This document shows, one piece after another, positions 11,418 to 22,879 of a DNA stretch of 64,000 nt. This DNA is from Ciona intestinalis. Lineage: Eukaryota > Chordata > Ascidiacea > Phlebobranchia > Cionidae. The notes beneath the pieces were generated by a model that was not told the origin of the DNA, searched no databases, and worked only from the letters and a program-made list of their open reading frames with translations. Made by a program: the position numbers and the translations under genes. Each line of letters opens with the position of its first letter. Position 1 is the first letter of the stretch. The DNA lies in NCBI RefSeq assembly GCF_000224145.3, contig NC_020176.2:248693-312692 (forward strand), read 5' to 3'.

Positions 11418-12026
11418 CAATATAGAACGATCGACAAAGTGTTTCGGGGGTTTGAGAACATGAGACATGCAATTGTTTGTTTGAATTTTTTGTAAAAAAA
11501 CACAGCGAATCAAGAAAGAGATACGAAGTAAAAGCAACCAATAATCGGAAAAAGTGTTGGATTCGAAAGAGTTTTTGTTTATTTTATGAATTGTTGGTTT
11601 ATTCTTTCTTTTTAATGCTGGATTGTTTATGAACAACGGTACTTTTTGTGTAGCTATGTTGTTAATGTATTGTAATCTCCTGTTTCGGATCGTACCTGCG
11701 AAAATGTGACAGAGTCCGTACTCTGATATAAATAATAGTAACTTAATTATTTATGATCGCGTAGCGGGGCAACAACAGTCGTTAAAACACAGTCGTTCTG
11801 TTTGATATACCTTGTGCAGCTTACTAGTTACCAAGTATTTAGCTTTGTGGGTGATTAGTGTTCCGTATAGACAATTTTGGGAAATTTGTACCTCAGATCA
11901 GAGACCACTCATAAACATCTGTGCTATAATATAACTCATTTTCCTTTTGACCCCGAAAGTTTATGATTTCTATTACTTTGTAACAGTGGGGAAGTCCCAA
12001 CACGTAAACTTTCAGAATTTTTTGAA
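11418..12026. other. Intergenic between DOMON gene and ZFAND1
   Basis: AT-rich, with a family B repeat copy at 11760-11855. A pyrimidine-rich acceptor (AACTTTCAG) ends 11 bp before the ZFAND1 ATG, fitting a 5' UTR splice or spliced-leader acceptor. Confidence 0.5.
11760..11855. repeat. Dispersed ~100-bp repeat (family B)
   Basis: CGGGGCAACAACAGTCGTTA and, 60 bp on, TTACTAGTTACCAAGTATTT match the other family B copies. Confidence 0.55.
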
Positions 12027-12809
12027 ATGTCTGAGTTTGACATTGGTAAGCATTGTAGCTATGATGAATGCAGTAGGTTGGATTTCTTACCATTTACGTG
12101 CGATGTGTGTGCCAATATTTTCTGTAAAGATCACGAGAAACCAGCCGAACATAAGTGCACGAAACTGCCGAAGGCTGTGACATTAGATGTTTCTACATTA
12201 CAACCGCCACCTAAGTACGAATGTACGTTTTTAAACTGTCACAAATCGGAATTGGTTCCAGTGAAATGTTCCGCGTGTTTCGAACAGTTTTGCTTAAACC
12301 ACAGGTCGCAAGAAGATCACAAATGTGAAGCAAAGTTTGCGAAAAAAGACGTGAAAAAGTTAATCGTGTTGCAATCTTTTCCCAAAAGTAGCTTCAAGGC
12401 TTATTTTAAGGGAGCGAAATCTGAGAAATTGGCTGCAAAAGTTCAAGTTATGAAGTTAAAGCAGAAAGCTGTGGGTAGAAATGACATTCCACAAGAACAT
12501 AGAATTTATTTCTCAATCCAGTATATTCTAGATGGGCGGGTCATCAAAACTAGCGAGGTGTTTGTGAGTTATCACTGGAAAGTCGGGAAAATGTTGGATT
12601 ACTGCTGTGATAACATGAACATTGTGAATAAAAATAATGTAAATTGTGACGAAAAATTGAAACTTTGTTCAGCTAAGTCTGGAGTTGTTTATTCTGCAAA
12701 TGAAGAAATTAAAATTTTATTGGAAAATGAAAAATTATTTAACGGTTCAAATATTGTGATAACTAACGTGCCGACTCATGTTACACAGGTTGAATTTTCT
12801 GCTGAGTAA
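12027..12809 (+). CDS. ZFAND1: AN1-type zinc finger protein 1
   Basis: Intronless 260-aa frame. Two AN1 zinc fingers lie at about residues 10-45 (CSYDEC, CDVC, FCKDHE, HKC) and 65-100 (CTFLNC, CSAC, FCLNHR, HKC), each with the Cys/His spacing of the family. A ubiquitin-like C-terminal part covers about residues 150-255 (RIYFSIQY, WKVGKMLDY, GSNIVITNV). Length and collinear motifs match human ZFAND1 (268 aa), including MxExDIGxHC and RDFLPFxCD-like starts. Human ZFAND1 recruits p97/VCP and the proteasome to clear arsenite-induced stress granules. The EDEM2 start codon is 115 bp downstream on the same strand, suggesting a shared transcript. Confidence 0.92.
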   Translation: MSEFDIGKHCSYDECSRLDFLPFTCDVCANIFCKDHEKPAEHKCTKLPKAVTLDVSTLQPPPKYECTFLNCHKSELVPVKCSACFEQFCLNHRSQEDHKCEAKFAKKDVKKLIVLQSFPKSSFKAYFKGAKSEKLAAKVQVMKLKQKAVGRNDIPQEHRIYFSIQYILDGRVIKTSEVFVSYHWKVGKMLDYCCDNMNIVNKNNVNCDEKLKLCSAKSGVVYSANEEIKILLENEKLFNGSNIVITNVPTHVTQVEFSAE

Positions 12810-12888
12810 TAATAGTTATTGTGGCCAGTTGTTTGCTCACAGTAATGTATTATGATGATTTTGTGTTATTCTTGCTTATAATTTTCAT

Positions 12889-12902
12889 GTATTTTTTCAC
12901 AG
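12889..12902 (+). promoter_or_regulatory. Candidate trans-splice acceptor before EDEM2
   Basis: A T-rich tract ending TTTTTTCACAG lies in the 115-bp gap between the ZFAND1 stop and the EDEM2 ATG, 22 bp before that ATG. In Ciona, downstream genes of operons receive a spliced leader at such sites. Inferred from position and motif only. Confidence 0.5.
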
Positions 12903-12924
12903 ATAAAATATTGCTGGGTTTAAA

Positions 12925-15900
12925 ATGGGAAAGTTTTATCTCGTACTTTTAATAATGCTTGTGTTAGTTTCAAATTGTTTTGGTGGAAATTCAAATGAAG
13001 ATGAACTTAGTGATTTAAGGTATTTTGTATTAAGGGATAAAGTATTACACTTTGGTAGCTGGGTATCAGTACTTAATTAGTGGCATTTTAGGAGACATAT
13101 ATTTATTATTGGGGCATAATTAAACCTCATGGGATTGTTGTGTTTTAGATGCCTAATTGCTGCAAAGTGGTGAATAATATAATAGGTGTAAATATAAACA
13201 AATGTAGGTTATTTTATTGATGGAGTAGTGGGACATACGTGTTAGGTGTCTCAGTTAGAACTACAAACCTGAAAAGTTAAAAAACTCTGTGTTAAACCAG
13301 ATGAAATGTTAAACCAATGTTTATAATCGGTGTTTGTATGTTCACCTACTGTATCTGTTGTTGTTTTTAATAACACCATGTATATGAAGACACCCATGTT
13401 GTAAACCCCCCATCCACAGGAACAAAGTAAAGGATATGTTTTACCACGCTTACAACGGATACTTAGAACGAGGTTACCCCTACGATGAACTTCGACCTTT
13501 GACCTGCGATGGGGTCAACACTTGGGGGAGCTTTTCCCTTACACTGGTTGATGCGCTTGATACTTTGGCGGTTCGTTTTCTTATTCATAAATTCATTTTT
13601 ATCGTAATTTCATTGAGTTTGTTATAATTGGAAAAGTCTTGATTGTATTGATATTCATGAATTGTGGAATTTTAAACTCCTTTTTGAAACAGTTTTAAAT
13701 GACAGACATATAAATCAAAAAAATTTATTGATGAATTCAATTTCACATTTTTTTTGTTGATCATATTAAAGCGAAATGCCTAAATGTGACAGTTCTATAA
13801 GAGAAGAAGGTTCTCTAACTTTTTTTGCTCGTGTCATTTTTTATTTCATATAAAAACTTTAAACACTTATAAATTAAAAACAAGAAGGGAAAATTCAACA
13901 AATCTGTGTTTTCATATTTTAAAGTTTAGGTTGAAAAATTTTTGATTTCTATCCCAGGTGTTGGGGAACTACAGCGAATTCAGGAGAGTCGCGAATGAAT
14001 TAACGAACAACATCGACTTCAATATAAACGTTAATGTGTCAGTGTTTGAAACAAATATTAGAGGTGACTTTCTTATTGTTTGGTTTCTGATGATGTATGT
14101 GCAATGTTTTATTTGGTTTGTTATGTCATGATGTCTTGTCAAATGTCGTAAAATGGATAATTTTTTTAACAGTATTTCATTTTTAAGACACTGCATTAAT
14201 TTACTATTTTTTAACAGATTTGGCATTTAGAATGTATAATGTAGCGATAAAACAGCATAAGGCATGCTATGCGTATCAGCGTATACTTGTGTATTAAGTT
14301 TTACCCTTCGGTCTTCTAATAGTCTATAATAAACACCCTACTTAATGCACCACTTTAACCCAGTGGTTGGTTTTCCATTGATTCTTTTATTATTTCCTAT
14401 TAAATCGAACTTGCTTAACCAACCTCTTTAACCCAGTGGTCGGTGGTCTACTGTCAGCTCATCTAATGGCAGATAAAGCAGGGTTGGAATTAACACCAGG
14501 GTGGCCGTGTAGTGGACCACTGCTTGACTTGGCTGTGGATGTGGCAGATAGATTGTTACCAGGTGTGTAGAAATATAAGTGTTGATATGCCATATATATA
14601 TATATATATGCTATTGTAGCCAGGTGTATTATATACTTATGAGGGATCTTCTGGCCCTGGGTAGCACGTAAAGGGTTGGCAAGCTTACCCTAAATTTTCT
14701 ACTCTGCATTAAACAATAAACACTGACACCAAATTTGTAAATAAATAAAAAGTTACGTCTTTTAGAAAAAGAATAGTTTAACAAAAAGGAAATAAAATAT
14801 TAATATATATATATATGTGTTTTTTGTGTGGTTTATATTTTTGTTGCTTTATTTTACCTCCACCATCCCACAGCGTTTAACACACCCACGTACATGCCTT
14901 TTGGGACGGTGAACCTACGTTATGGGGTGGATGCGAATGAAACACCCATCACATGCACTGCGGGGGTGGGAACGTTTATAGTGGAGTTTGCTACACTAAG
15001 TAGATTGACCGGTGACGCCAAATATGAAGAAATCGCTATGAAGGCAATTCATGCTTTGAATCAATCAAGATCTAATATTGGTTTGGTAAGTTGGGATTGT
15101 CTTTGTTGGGGGTTGTATTGTATATGGGTGAGTTTCTACAGTCAGGCATGCCTTGGAATCTGGGATTTAAGCCAGAGTTGGGCCATTACCCTACGTTTGG
15201 TAACAATTTTTTTATTCTAATGTTTGGAATATAAATAATCATATTTACTACACTATTACCTATCGCTATGTTCCCAAGAATCCCAATCTAGACCGTACTG
15301 AAGCAGTTTATAAATACTCAATAATAGAGATTCTATTCTATATGGGTGAGGTCTTCTGTAGGGCACACGTATTACTTCTACTTTTTAAAACACATAATTG
15401 ACAAACACCCTCTATTCATAGTTGGGCAACCACATAAATGTTATAACGGGCAAATGGACGGCGCTCGACTCTGGCATTGGGGCAGGGGTTGATTCGTTCT
15501 ACGAATATTTAGTGAAAGGATCAATATTACTGGATATGCCCGAGTTAATGGAGATGTTTAAAGGTAGGGGTTGATATTGGAACTTAACTAAGTAATTGAG
15601 GTAAGTGAATATAAGGCTAAACATTATAATCACAAGGAAAGCAGGAGTAGGTAAATACATAGTTTTTTTTTTTTTGATATGATGTGTTTACTTTGGTTTA
15701 TTTCTTTGTGCGTCTGAAGCTTAATCCTGATTTACTGAATCAACTAATCACCCAATAAGTTCAACACATGGGACCTGAGATTTATTACGAGAGATTAAAG
15801 CCCTGAAGCCAAAGTTAGCCCATTACCCAGGGTGCTACAACCTATTAGAGTTGAAGCAATGACCATTAAGTGTCTTGCCCAAGGTGGTACGCCCACAATG

Positions 15901-18636
15901 GTGACAGCGTCAAGCATTGAACCCCGTACCCTTCAGTTAGAATGCAATTGCCTAACCACTGCGTAGGATTCCACCAAAAACTTTTTACATGTGTCATTTT
16001 ATCACTGACAACTTTGCGTAATCTTCTGCAGAGTTCTTGGGTCCAATAGAGAAATACCTGAAGCAGGGTGATTGGTATATGTGGGCTAATATGAACACAG
16101 GTTCGATCACCCTTCCAATCCATCAGTCACTCGAAGCCTTCTGGCCGGGTTTACAAGTGGGTTGATGTAATAGTTGTTTAATATGATAACCTAAATTGTA
16201 TTTATTCCTATGAGTTTGAGAGCAAAAATCAAGCTAATGAAGAGCTGGTAACCTCCAATGAAAGCTACATTTATATAGTTTAAGCTCTGATTTATCAGAT
16301 ATAACTTATGTTCAATTACTAGATACACTACTTTTGTACTTTATATTCTGTTTATTTACGTAACTTTCTAAGCTTTTGCTTTTCCAATTAAAATTGTAAA
16401 ACACCAACAACAAAAATTGAAAAATTAGAACAAACGGTCAGTGACCACTGGTTGGCAGCTAAACCAGCAACGACTTTTTATAACTCAGTAACCTTGGATT
16501 ATAATACAAGCTTCTAACCACTAAGCCACAGCACTAGACCCACAACTTGACACATATCCTAACAACACTTCGTGCAGACTTTATACGGAGACACCGAGAA
16601 TGCTTACAAGACGATACTAAGTTACTACGACGTGTGGGATAAATATGGTGGAACGCCCGAGTTTTACAGCATTACACAATCAGAACCTTTTAATGGAAGG
16701 GAGGGCTACCCGCTTAGACCAGGTGAATGAATGTAACTTTTATCCTTTATTGGAGGGGAAACTACAGTCAGTATAACACGGGTGTTATGTTTCATACACT
16801 TTGTGCCAGCTTATGAGTTACCACGTATTTAACATATAAGTAATGTGAATGTCCGAACAACTCATGCCTGCATACCAAGTCTCCTGCCTCACCCTTATAA
16901 AATAATACACTAGCTAGCGTGTATTCTTACAGAACGCGTGTATTCTTATAGAAGAATCACGTTTGGTTTAATATCACTGAGTAAAGTGGCTTCCCAATTT
17001 GGAACAAAAAATGAGTGGCTCGTATGTCTTCCTTTTTAGTAAGGAAAACATATATATTACCTCATTACCTGGTATACTGTTTGGTGTTTATATCTAATAA
17101 TATTTGTGAGTTATGATCATGACATCACAAAAACAATTATTTTACCACAGAGTTGATAGAAAGCACGATGTATCTTTATAAATCAAACAAAGATCCAAGG
17201 CTACTGGAGTTTGGGAAACAATTGTTACGTTCCATTGAAAAAGTTGCTAAAACTAATTGTGGTTACGCAACAGTGAGTATTGTGATGTCATATATCATTG
17301 CTCCTCCGCAGAATAAATAGGCTACATTAATTATGCAAAAAGTTAAAATGAATATTTAACATTATAACTGATGGCAAAAGTAACAGAATAAATGCGAATT
17401 TTCTATTCTATGTGGGCAAAACCATAAATTTTAAATCAGATTTTACCCATAAACACAACAACCAACACCCAGACTGCTTATGTATGGCCCTATTCCCTAC
17501 ACAGTTCTTGACAAGTCATTAATACACCAAGGATGTACATTATTATCGTATAAAGATAAATAAGCAAATTAGTCTTTTGGATTCCTTTGAGTTAATATAT
17601 TATAACGTTTAATCTGTCTTGCCCGAGGTAAAAATGAGCACTTATGATTATGAGCGAATAATCATTTAATATTTCATCATAATCTCTTTAAAACCCCAAG
17701 GTTAAAGATGTGCGCGACCATCGCCTTGACAACCGGATGGAATCTTTTTTTCTCGCTGAAACGATCAAATATCTGTACCTTCTGTTTGACCCAGAGAACC
17801 CACTGCTAACCACCATGAAGGGGGCATCACTGAGGGAGTTTGGGGATGGGAGGGAATGCATACTGGGGGCTGGTGAGTTAGAGGGTTGATGTTGTATTGT
17901 CAGCAAGTTTTACCTAACCTATGTTATGTTAATGGGTCTTGTTGGTCCTCATGCTCACTGTCAAGCTAAATACTTGTTTTGTTTTGTTACATTTTTGTAT
18001 TTTTAATATTCAGTACTTTTTATTTAACTATGATACCATTATGTTGTTGTACCTCATGCTCATTGACAAGCTAGATATACATTTTTCAAAATCTGTTCTT
18101 TGTCAAGTATTTTGTTTTTAACAACTGTATTTTGTTGCTGTTTCCCTCTCTTCATTGTTTTGGTTAGTCCCGTCACAACCTCTAGACCAGAGGTTACAGG
18201 TTGAAAGCTTGACTCTGTTGCCGTTGGGGGTGTATGTGTCCTTGGGAAAGTTGTTGTTAAATTGTCAGTCCTACAGTTTTTAAATAATTTTAATTTCAGC
18301 ATCATGTTTAAAAATTATGAATATAATGTTTATATTTTAGGTGGCTACATATTCAACACAGAAGCCCACCCAATCGACGTTAGTGCGCTGCATTGTTGCG
18401 ACATAATGAGAAAAGATACGGAAAATTCCAATATTTGGAACACCTTTAAAAGTTTCGATGCAAAAACTTTGTTCACGGTTAACCGTAGTGGGTGGGAGCC
18501 AAACCCGGAACCTTCAGGTCAAAGAACTTGGGCAGGAAGTGATGATCGTAATGTATCACGGTTAGTGACGAATTGTGATGCGGAAAGTTATCATATGAAG
18601 TTCATGAAACATGGGCAGATATTTACCGAGGCTTAA
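12925..18636 (+). CDS. EDEM2: ER degradation-enhancing alpha-mannosidase-like protein 2
   Basis: Eleven exons join in phase to 563 aa (human 578): 12925-13019, 13420-13570, 13958-14063, 14437-14562, 14874-15085, 15422-15563, 16032-16156, 16578-16722, 17151-17272, 17701-17872, 18341-18636. Exon 1 encodes a signal peptide. The rest is a GH47 mannosidase domain, with near-identical blocks to EDEM2: [94 protein letters not shown] and [14 protein letters not shown]2 acts in the ER lumen and trims the first mannose from N-glycans of misfolded proteins, sending them to ERAD. The short C-terminal tail has no KDEL signal. All splice phases agree and no damage was seen. Confidence 0.96.
15110..15205 (+). 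repeat. SINE-like fragment (family D)
   Basis: GGGTGAG...CTGGGATTTAAGCCAGAGTT...GGGCCATTACCC recurs at about ten places in the window in both orientations. Intron 5 of EDEM2. Confidence 0.5.
15845..15965 (-). repeat. tRNA-related SINE fragment (family C)
   Basis: TGTCTTGCCCAAGGTGGTAC, then ACAATGGTGACAGCGTCAAG and a trailing tRNA-like head (GTTAGAATGCAATTGCCTAA). Related copies lie near 26210, 39840, 53700 and 59005. Intron 6 of EDEM2. Confidence 0.5.
16750..16838. repeat. Dispersed ~100-bp repeat (family B)
   Basis: GGTGTTATGTTTCATACACT and GCTTATGAGTTACCACGTAT match the other family B copies. Intron 8 of EDEM2. Confidence 0.55.
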
Positions 18637-19588
18637 GTTTTATCGGCGGTAAATATTTTAAATATTTTAAAACACAGGGAAGGCAGGATAGTTAGACACA
18701 TAATACTGTGAAACAAATCTAACTTGTTGGTTGTAATGTTTTGCCTGCAAACCATGCCACCCCAGGTTTAGTGTCTATGAGTTTGTACCAGAGTTAATGT
18801 GCTATGTATGCCAGTATGTACTTTAAAAGTATTTCTCTTCTATCATTATCCTATTTAAATATCTGGGCGCAGAAATAACATTTTGAACAAGTTGCTTATA
18901 TTCACATTGGTTACCGCAAAAAACATAAGAAACAAATTTTCCTTAACATACTGTGATCATTGGTGCAATGTCTGTGCTTTATAACGAGATTATGGTATAT
19001 CGTTTGCTCCTTATAACCTGATCAATATATTCTCAGTTCACTACTTTATTTGGTATTACAGTTTTGTAACTTAATACATTGATAGTATTATGTGCTTTGT
19101 GTTTGGTAATATAGTGAGTGTATGTAAATAAGGATAGGCCAAATACTGCATACGAGCTGTTGTTTTTACTTCGGGCAATCTTTGCAGGAGCAAGGTTTCC
19201 TCAATTTCAATCACTGGAAAATATTTAATTAACAATATTGCAGCATGTTACTGGTTACAAAGCTAAAAGTTTCCCATTTCAACACATTTCATATATTTAG
19301 CCTAAAATCCACGTTTTAAAACTTTAATTATACGCGACATAAAGTTTATTGTTACGTTAAATCAGTGGAGGTAGCGTGTGTTGTGACGTCATGATCGCCA
19401 CTGTTGGGTATGCTGCATCTAAACAACAGCACAGACACTTGTGGCATAGAGACTTCGATGTATTCGTTCGTTATGTGATGTATGGCACTGCCAAAGTTTG
19501 AACCAACCGCACAGTGCCAGGTTTGGCCAAATCGTGCCTCGAATGTCTGAGGAGATAATGTGGTTTATTACATACGTCATACATGTTG
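18637..19588. other. EDEM2 3' region and intergenic DNA
   Basis: AT-rich sequence with no exon, RNA gene or clear repeat recognised. Confidence 0.5.
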
Positions 19589-19995
19589 TATTCATATACA
19601 CTCCATGTACATTGTCGAGTTATAACATGGGTGTCTTCTTATACACCAGACACACATGGTGTATTCATACACCTCATGCTCACCGTCGAGTTATAACATG
19701 GGTGTCTTCTTATACACCAGACACACATGGTGTATTCATACACCTCATGCTCACCGTCGAGTTATAACATGGGTGTCTTCTTATACACCAGACACACATG
19801 ATGTATTCATACACCTCATGCTTACTGTCGAGCTATAACATGGGTGTCTTCTTATACACCAGACACACATGGTGTATTCATACACCTCATGCTCACTGTC
19901 GAGTTATAACATGGGTGTCTTCTTATACACCAGACACACATGGTGTATTCATACACCTCATGCTCACTGTCGAGTTATACATGGGTGCTTCTTAT
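19589..19995. repeat. 71-bp tandem satellite, about 5.7 copies
   Basis: Units of 71 bp (core GTCGAGTTATAACATGGGTG and CTTATACACCAGACACACAT) repeat with few differences and run into the N gap, so the array is probably longer. Frames open across it are a product of the repeat, since 71 is not a multiple of three and each frame looks alike. Confidence 0.95.
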
Positions 19996-20302
19996 NNNNN
20001 NNNNNNNNNNNNNNNNNNNNNNNNNNNNNNNNNNNNNNNNNNNNNNNNNNNNNNNNNNNNNNNNNNNNNNNNNNNNNNNNNNNNNNNNNNNNNNNNNNNN
20101 NNNNNNNNNNNNNNNNNNNNNNNNNNNNNNNNNNNNNNNNNNNNNNNNNNNNNNNNNNNNNNNNNNNNNNNNNNNNNNNNNNNNNNNNNNNNNNNNNNNN
20201 NNNNNNNNNNNNNNNNNNNNNNNNNNNNNNNNNNNNNNNNNNNNNNNNNNNNNNNNNNNNNNNNNNNNNNNNNNNNNNNNNNNNNNNNNNNNNNNNNNNN
20301 NN
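19996..20302. other. Assembly gap (307 N)
   Basis: A run of N between two unrelated tandem arrays, a 71-bp unit on the left and a 21-bp unit on the right. Confidence 1.
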
Positions 20303-20372
20303 CGGTACAATTTGGTTGGGTTGGGGTACAATCTGGTTGGGTTGGGGTACAATTTGGTTGGGTTGGGGTACA
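20303..20372. repeat. 21-bp tandem repeat, about 3 copies
   Basis: Unit GGTACAATTTGGTTGGGTTGG three times, then degenerate copies to about 20440. G/T-rich on the plus strand. Confidence 0.9.
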
Positions 20373-20518
20373 GTATGGTAAGACTGAGCTACTTTATACG
20401 TTGGTAGAGATACAATGTGGTTTGATAGGGGTATAAGGTAGTAAGGTGGTTGATTCACAAAAGCATCTTGCCATTGTAATCCACGAAGCAATAGCGGGGA
20501 AACTAAATGAAAAGATGG

Positions 20519-20630
20519 TTCACTGTTAGTTTGTGATGCTGCAACCGGCCGTATTAGAGAGACTTTGGGGTAGGTTCACTGTTAGTTTGTGATGCTGCAA
20601 CCGGCCGTATTAGAGAGACTTTGGGGTAGT
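20519..20630. repeat. 56-bp unit duplicated in tandem
   Basis: The unit beginning TTCACTGTTAGTTTGTGATG and ending GAGACTTTGGGGTAGG occurs twice in a row with no visible difference, so the duplication is recent or an assembly slip. Confidence 0.9.
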
Positions 20631-20840
20631 TTGGTTGTTGTTGCACATCAGCATGCAATGTAACACCTACACCAGTGTAGTATGCATTCACCTCTTTTGC
20701 AGAAGCATCTGCAAACGTCAAACTATTTTATTAAAAAAACAATTACGTAACAAAGGTTACAACAAGTGTGTCAATATGTACCTATGACGTTATAAATATA
20801 AAGAATAAATAAATACCGTTTTTTACGTCACAACATTTAC

Positions 20841-21204
20841 CTGTTCGATCTGCATTATTGTTTGTTTTAATTGTTGCCCAACAATCATTAATAATGACGT
20901 CACTATCTCCAATATTTGACAATGCAATCAGGAATTGTTTTTCATTCTTGAATTCGGTTTCTTTGTGACGTGATTGTTTGCTCATAAACCGTAAATAAAG
21001 GACATTAACATGAAGTCTGTCGTCATAATTAAATAATTCCAGAACTGTAGATTCAAAAATTATCATTCTTTCACTTATCTGCTCACTAGTATTCTGGTAT
21101 AAACAATCATATTTGAACACGTTAGTGGTCATATAGATCCTTTTTCGTCGAACAGTTGTTCTTGGCTTTGTTGTTGTTGTTGCTGATAGGGCGATTATTT
21201 TCCG
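20841..21204 (-). CDS. Possible zona pellucida (ZP) domain exon
   Basis: An open frame on the minus strand ends at a good donor (CGAACAG|GTAAAT). It reads FKYDCLYQ, then alternating hydrophobic strands (DRLHVNVLYLRFMSK) and INDCWATI. The DCWAT block and the strand pattern before it resemble the C-terminal half of ZP domains, which polymerise extracellular coats. The upstream border is uncertain and no partner exons were found, so it may be an isolated or decaying exon. Confidence 0.35.
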
Positions 21205-21207
21205 CAC

Positions 21208-22339
21208 TTATCCTAATTCTTAATTCTAGCATTTTTCTTTAATCTCTTGATTGAAATCAAATCGTAATATATATTTATAATTTTTAGACTGAATTTTCAG
21301 ATTTAAAACCGCACGATGAGCGATTAATTCACGATTACTTTCCTCGTGCACTTTACATAGCGGAAACACTGTCTGGAGTTTGGCGGGGAACGACGGCACG
21401 TACACGTATTATATAAGATAAGAAATCCACACAACGATTCACGACTGAATCAAACTATTAGCATTTAAGTGGGGACGCATTAAATGCACTATTCTTATAC
21501 CGTATTATCATTAATCGTAATTAAAGCATTATTTTTAATTCAACATCATATGATTAATATTAACTTCTAACATTACCTAATTACTGCGTGATTACGGTTT
21601 GTCAAAACTCATGAAAACAAACGTTTTTAAGCGCAACAATGTTAACTAGTGTAAATTTACAATAAACACCGATAAACATATTCTTTACCAATCACTCAAT
21701 CCTCATACGTCATAAGTTTCATTAGTTATAATACATGTATAAATACATTCTGCCTACTGCTCCACAGTCACCAATGGCGACTAGAACCCGTTTTGTTGGT
21801 TACTTCAGGTTTGTTTTTGATCAAACCCAGTCGACCGTTGTAGTAAAAGGATTAACTAATATAGCAGGGTGGGGGTAGATGAGACACCTTTTCATTTTGT
21901 TTTCTCTTTTCATTTGGTAGTAAACAAAGAACATTTAATGAATTATAAAACCGTATCTTCACGACTTCCACAGACCGTTGTTAATTGTTTAAAACACGAT
22001 CAGGCTATTTGGATAATATGTGTTAAAGGTGTCCCATCTTCCCCGACTCTACTATCTTATGCTAATTAGTTTAAAACGTGTTCATTCATTAGATCTGTGA
22101 TCTCTTGTTTCATATATCTATGTTTGTTATTGCTCAGAATTCCCGCGCAGCAGTGTGGCGTCACAATACGGAAATATAGATAGTTCATGGTTCAGTATTG
22201 TCGCGCGCCTGCAGGAGTGATGCTGATTGGTTGGTACGTCGCTCTCATTGTTTACGTCATAATTAGACCAACCGCGTCACACATAAGTTAATTGTGCTTC
22301 GTTTGTTTTTGACCGGATGACTAGAATCTTTATTTTCAG
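21208..22339. other. Intergenic or 5' region upstream of the TIL exon
   Basis: AT-rich. Contains one MITE (21860-22055) and a TATAAATA motif near 21739 followed by an ATG at 21776. An exon from that ATG (MATRTRFVGYF) does not join in phase to the TIL exon by its best donor, so the first exon of that gene was not fixed. Confidence 0.4.
21860..22055. repeat. MITE copy, well preserved
   Basis: Ends TATAGCAGGGTGGGGGTAGA and CCCATCTTCCCCGACTCTAC are inverted repeats. It is the only full copy between 9 and 60 kb. Confidence 0.8.
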
Positions 22340-22879
22340 GTTGTCCTGGTAACCAGATATATTCCGACTGCGCAGGATGTGACGTAGCCTGCAATGCACA
22401 ACGTCATAATGTTATTTGTACGTCAGAATGTCGTCAGAAATGTACTTGTCAATTCCCGTCTTTGTACATGAGCGGTGACCAATGTATAACTGACCAACAA
22501 TGTGCTATATTATTGGGTAAGATTTGTGTTCAATCTAATGCATGATATGCAGTCACGTTAAAAATTGACTCTAAGCATGATCCTGAGATATAACTCGACA
22601 GTGCGCATGAGGTGTATGAATATATCATGTGTGTCTGGTGTATAAGAAGACACCCATGGTATAACAAGACAGTGAGCATGAGGTTAACAAATACAACCCA
22701 TGTTAGGTGAAACATCCTACAAATGCTATCTCACAAGTGTATGCGATGTTAACAATATTTGTTGCGGAGATTTGTCAAGTTCTACCTGCTGTCCTACAAA
22801 CAACATATGTTGTAGGAATGGGACAACACACACATGTAGTAATGTACCTTGTGCAGGAGTAAGGGCAACCTCAAGGTAA
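22340..22879 (+). CDS. Cysteine-rich secreted protein: TIL domain plus granulin-like C terminus (5' part not found)
   Basis: Exon 22340-22516 encodes a trypsin-inhibitor-like cysteine-rich domain: CPGNQ, then C-x2-C-x3-C, CTSECRQKCTC and GDQCITDQQC, a spacing typical of TIL domains in protease inhibitors and mucin-like proteins. It joins in phase 1 to exon 22707-22879, which reads CDVNNICCGDLSSSTCCP and NNICCRNGTTHTC; the paired CC spacing resembles granulin modules. It ends VRATSR and stop. The first exon enters in phase 1 and should carry a signal peptide, but was not located. Function is inferred only as an extracellular disulphide-rich protein. Confidence 0.65.
22563..22700 (-). repeat. 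Dispersed inverted copy of the 71-bp satellite unit
   Basis: CATGAGGTGTATGAATATAT and TGTATAAGAAGACACCCATG are the reverse complement of the array at 19589-19995, about 2.6 kb away. It lies in the intron between the TIL and granulin-like exons. Confidence 0.75.

Noticed and set aside
19498-20491. Several overlapping frames through the 71-bp array and N gap
   Set aside because: They arise from tandem repetition and from N read as open sequence; no homology.
21869-22069. Plus-strand frame of 66 codons
   Set aside because: It is the inside of a MITE; the same peptide appears from the copy at 5519-5718.
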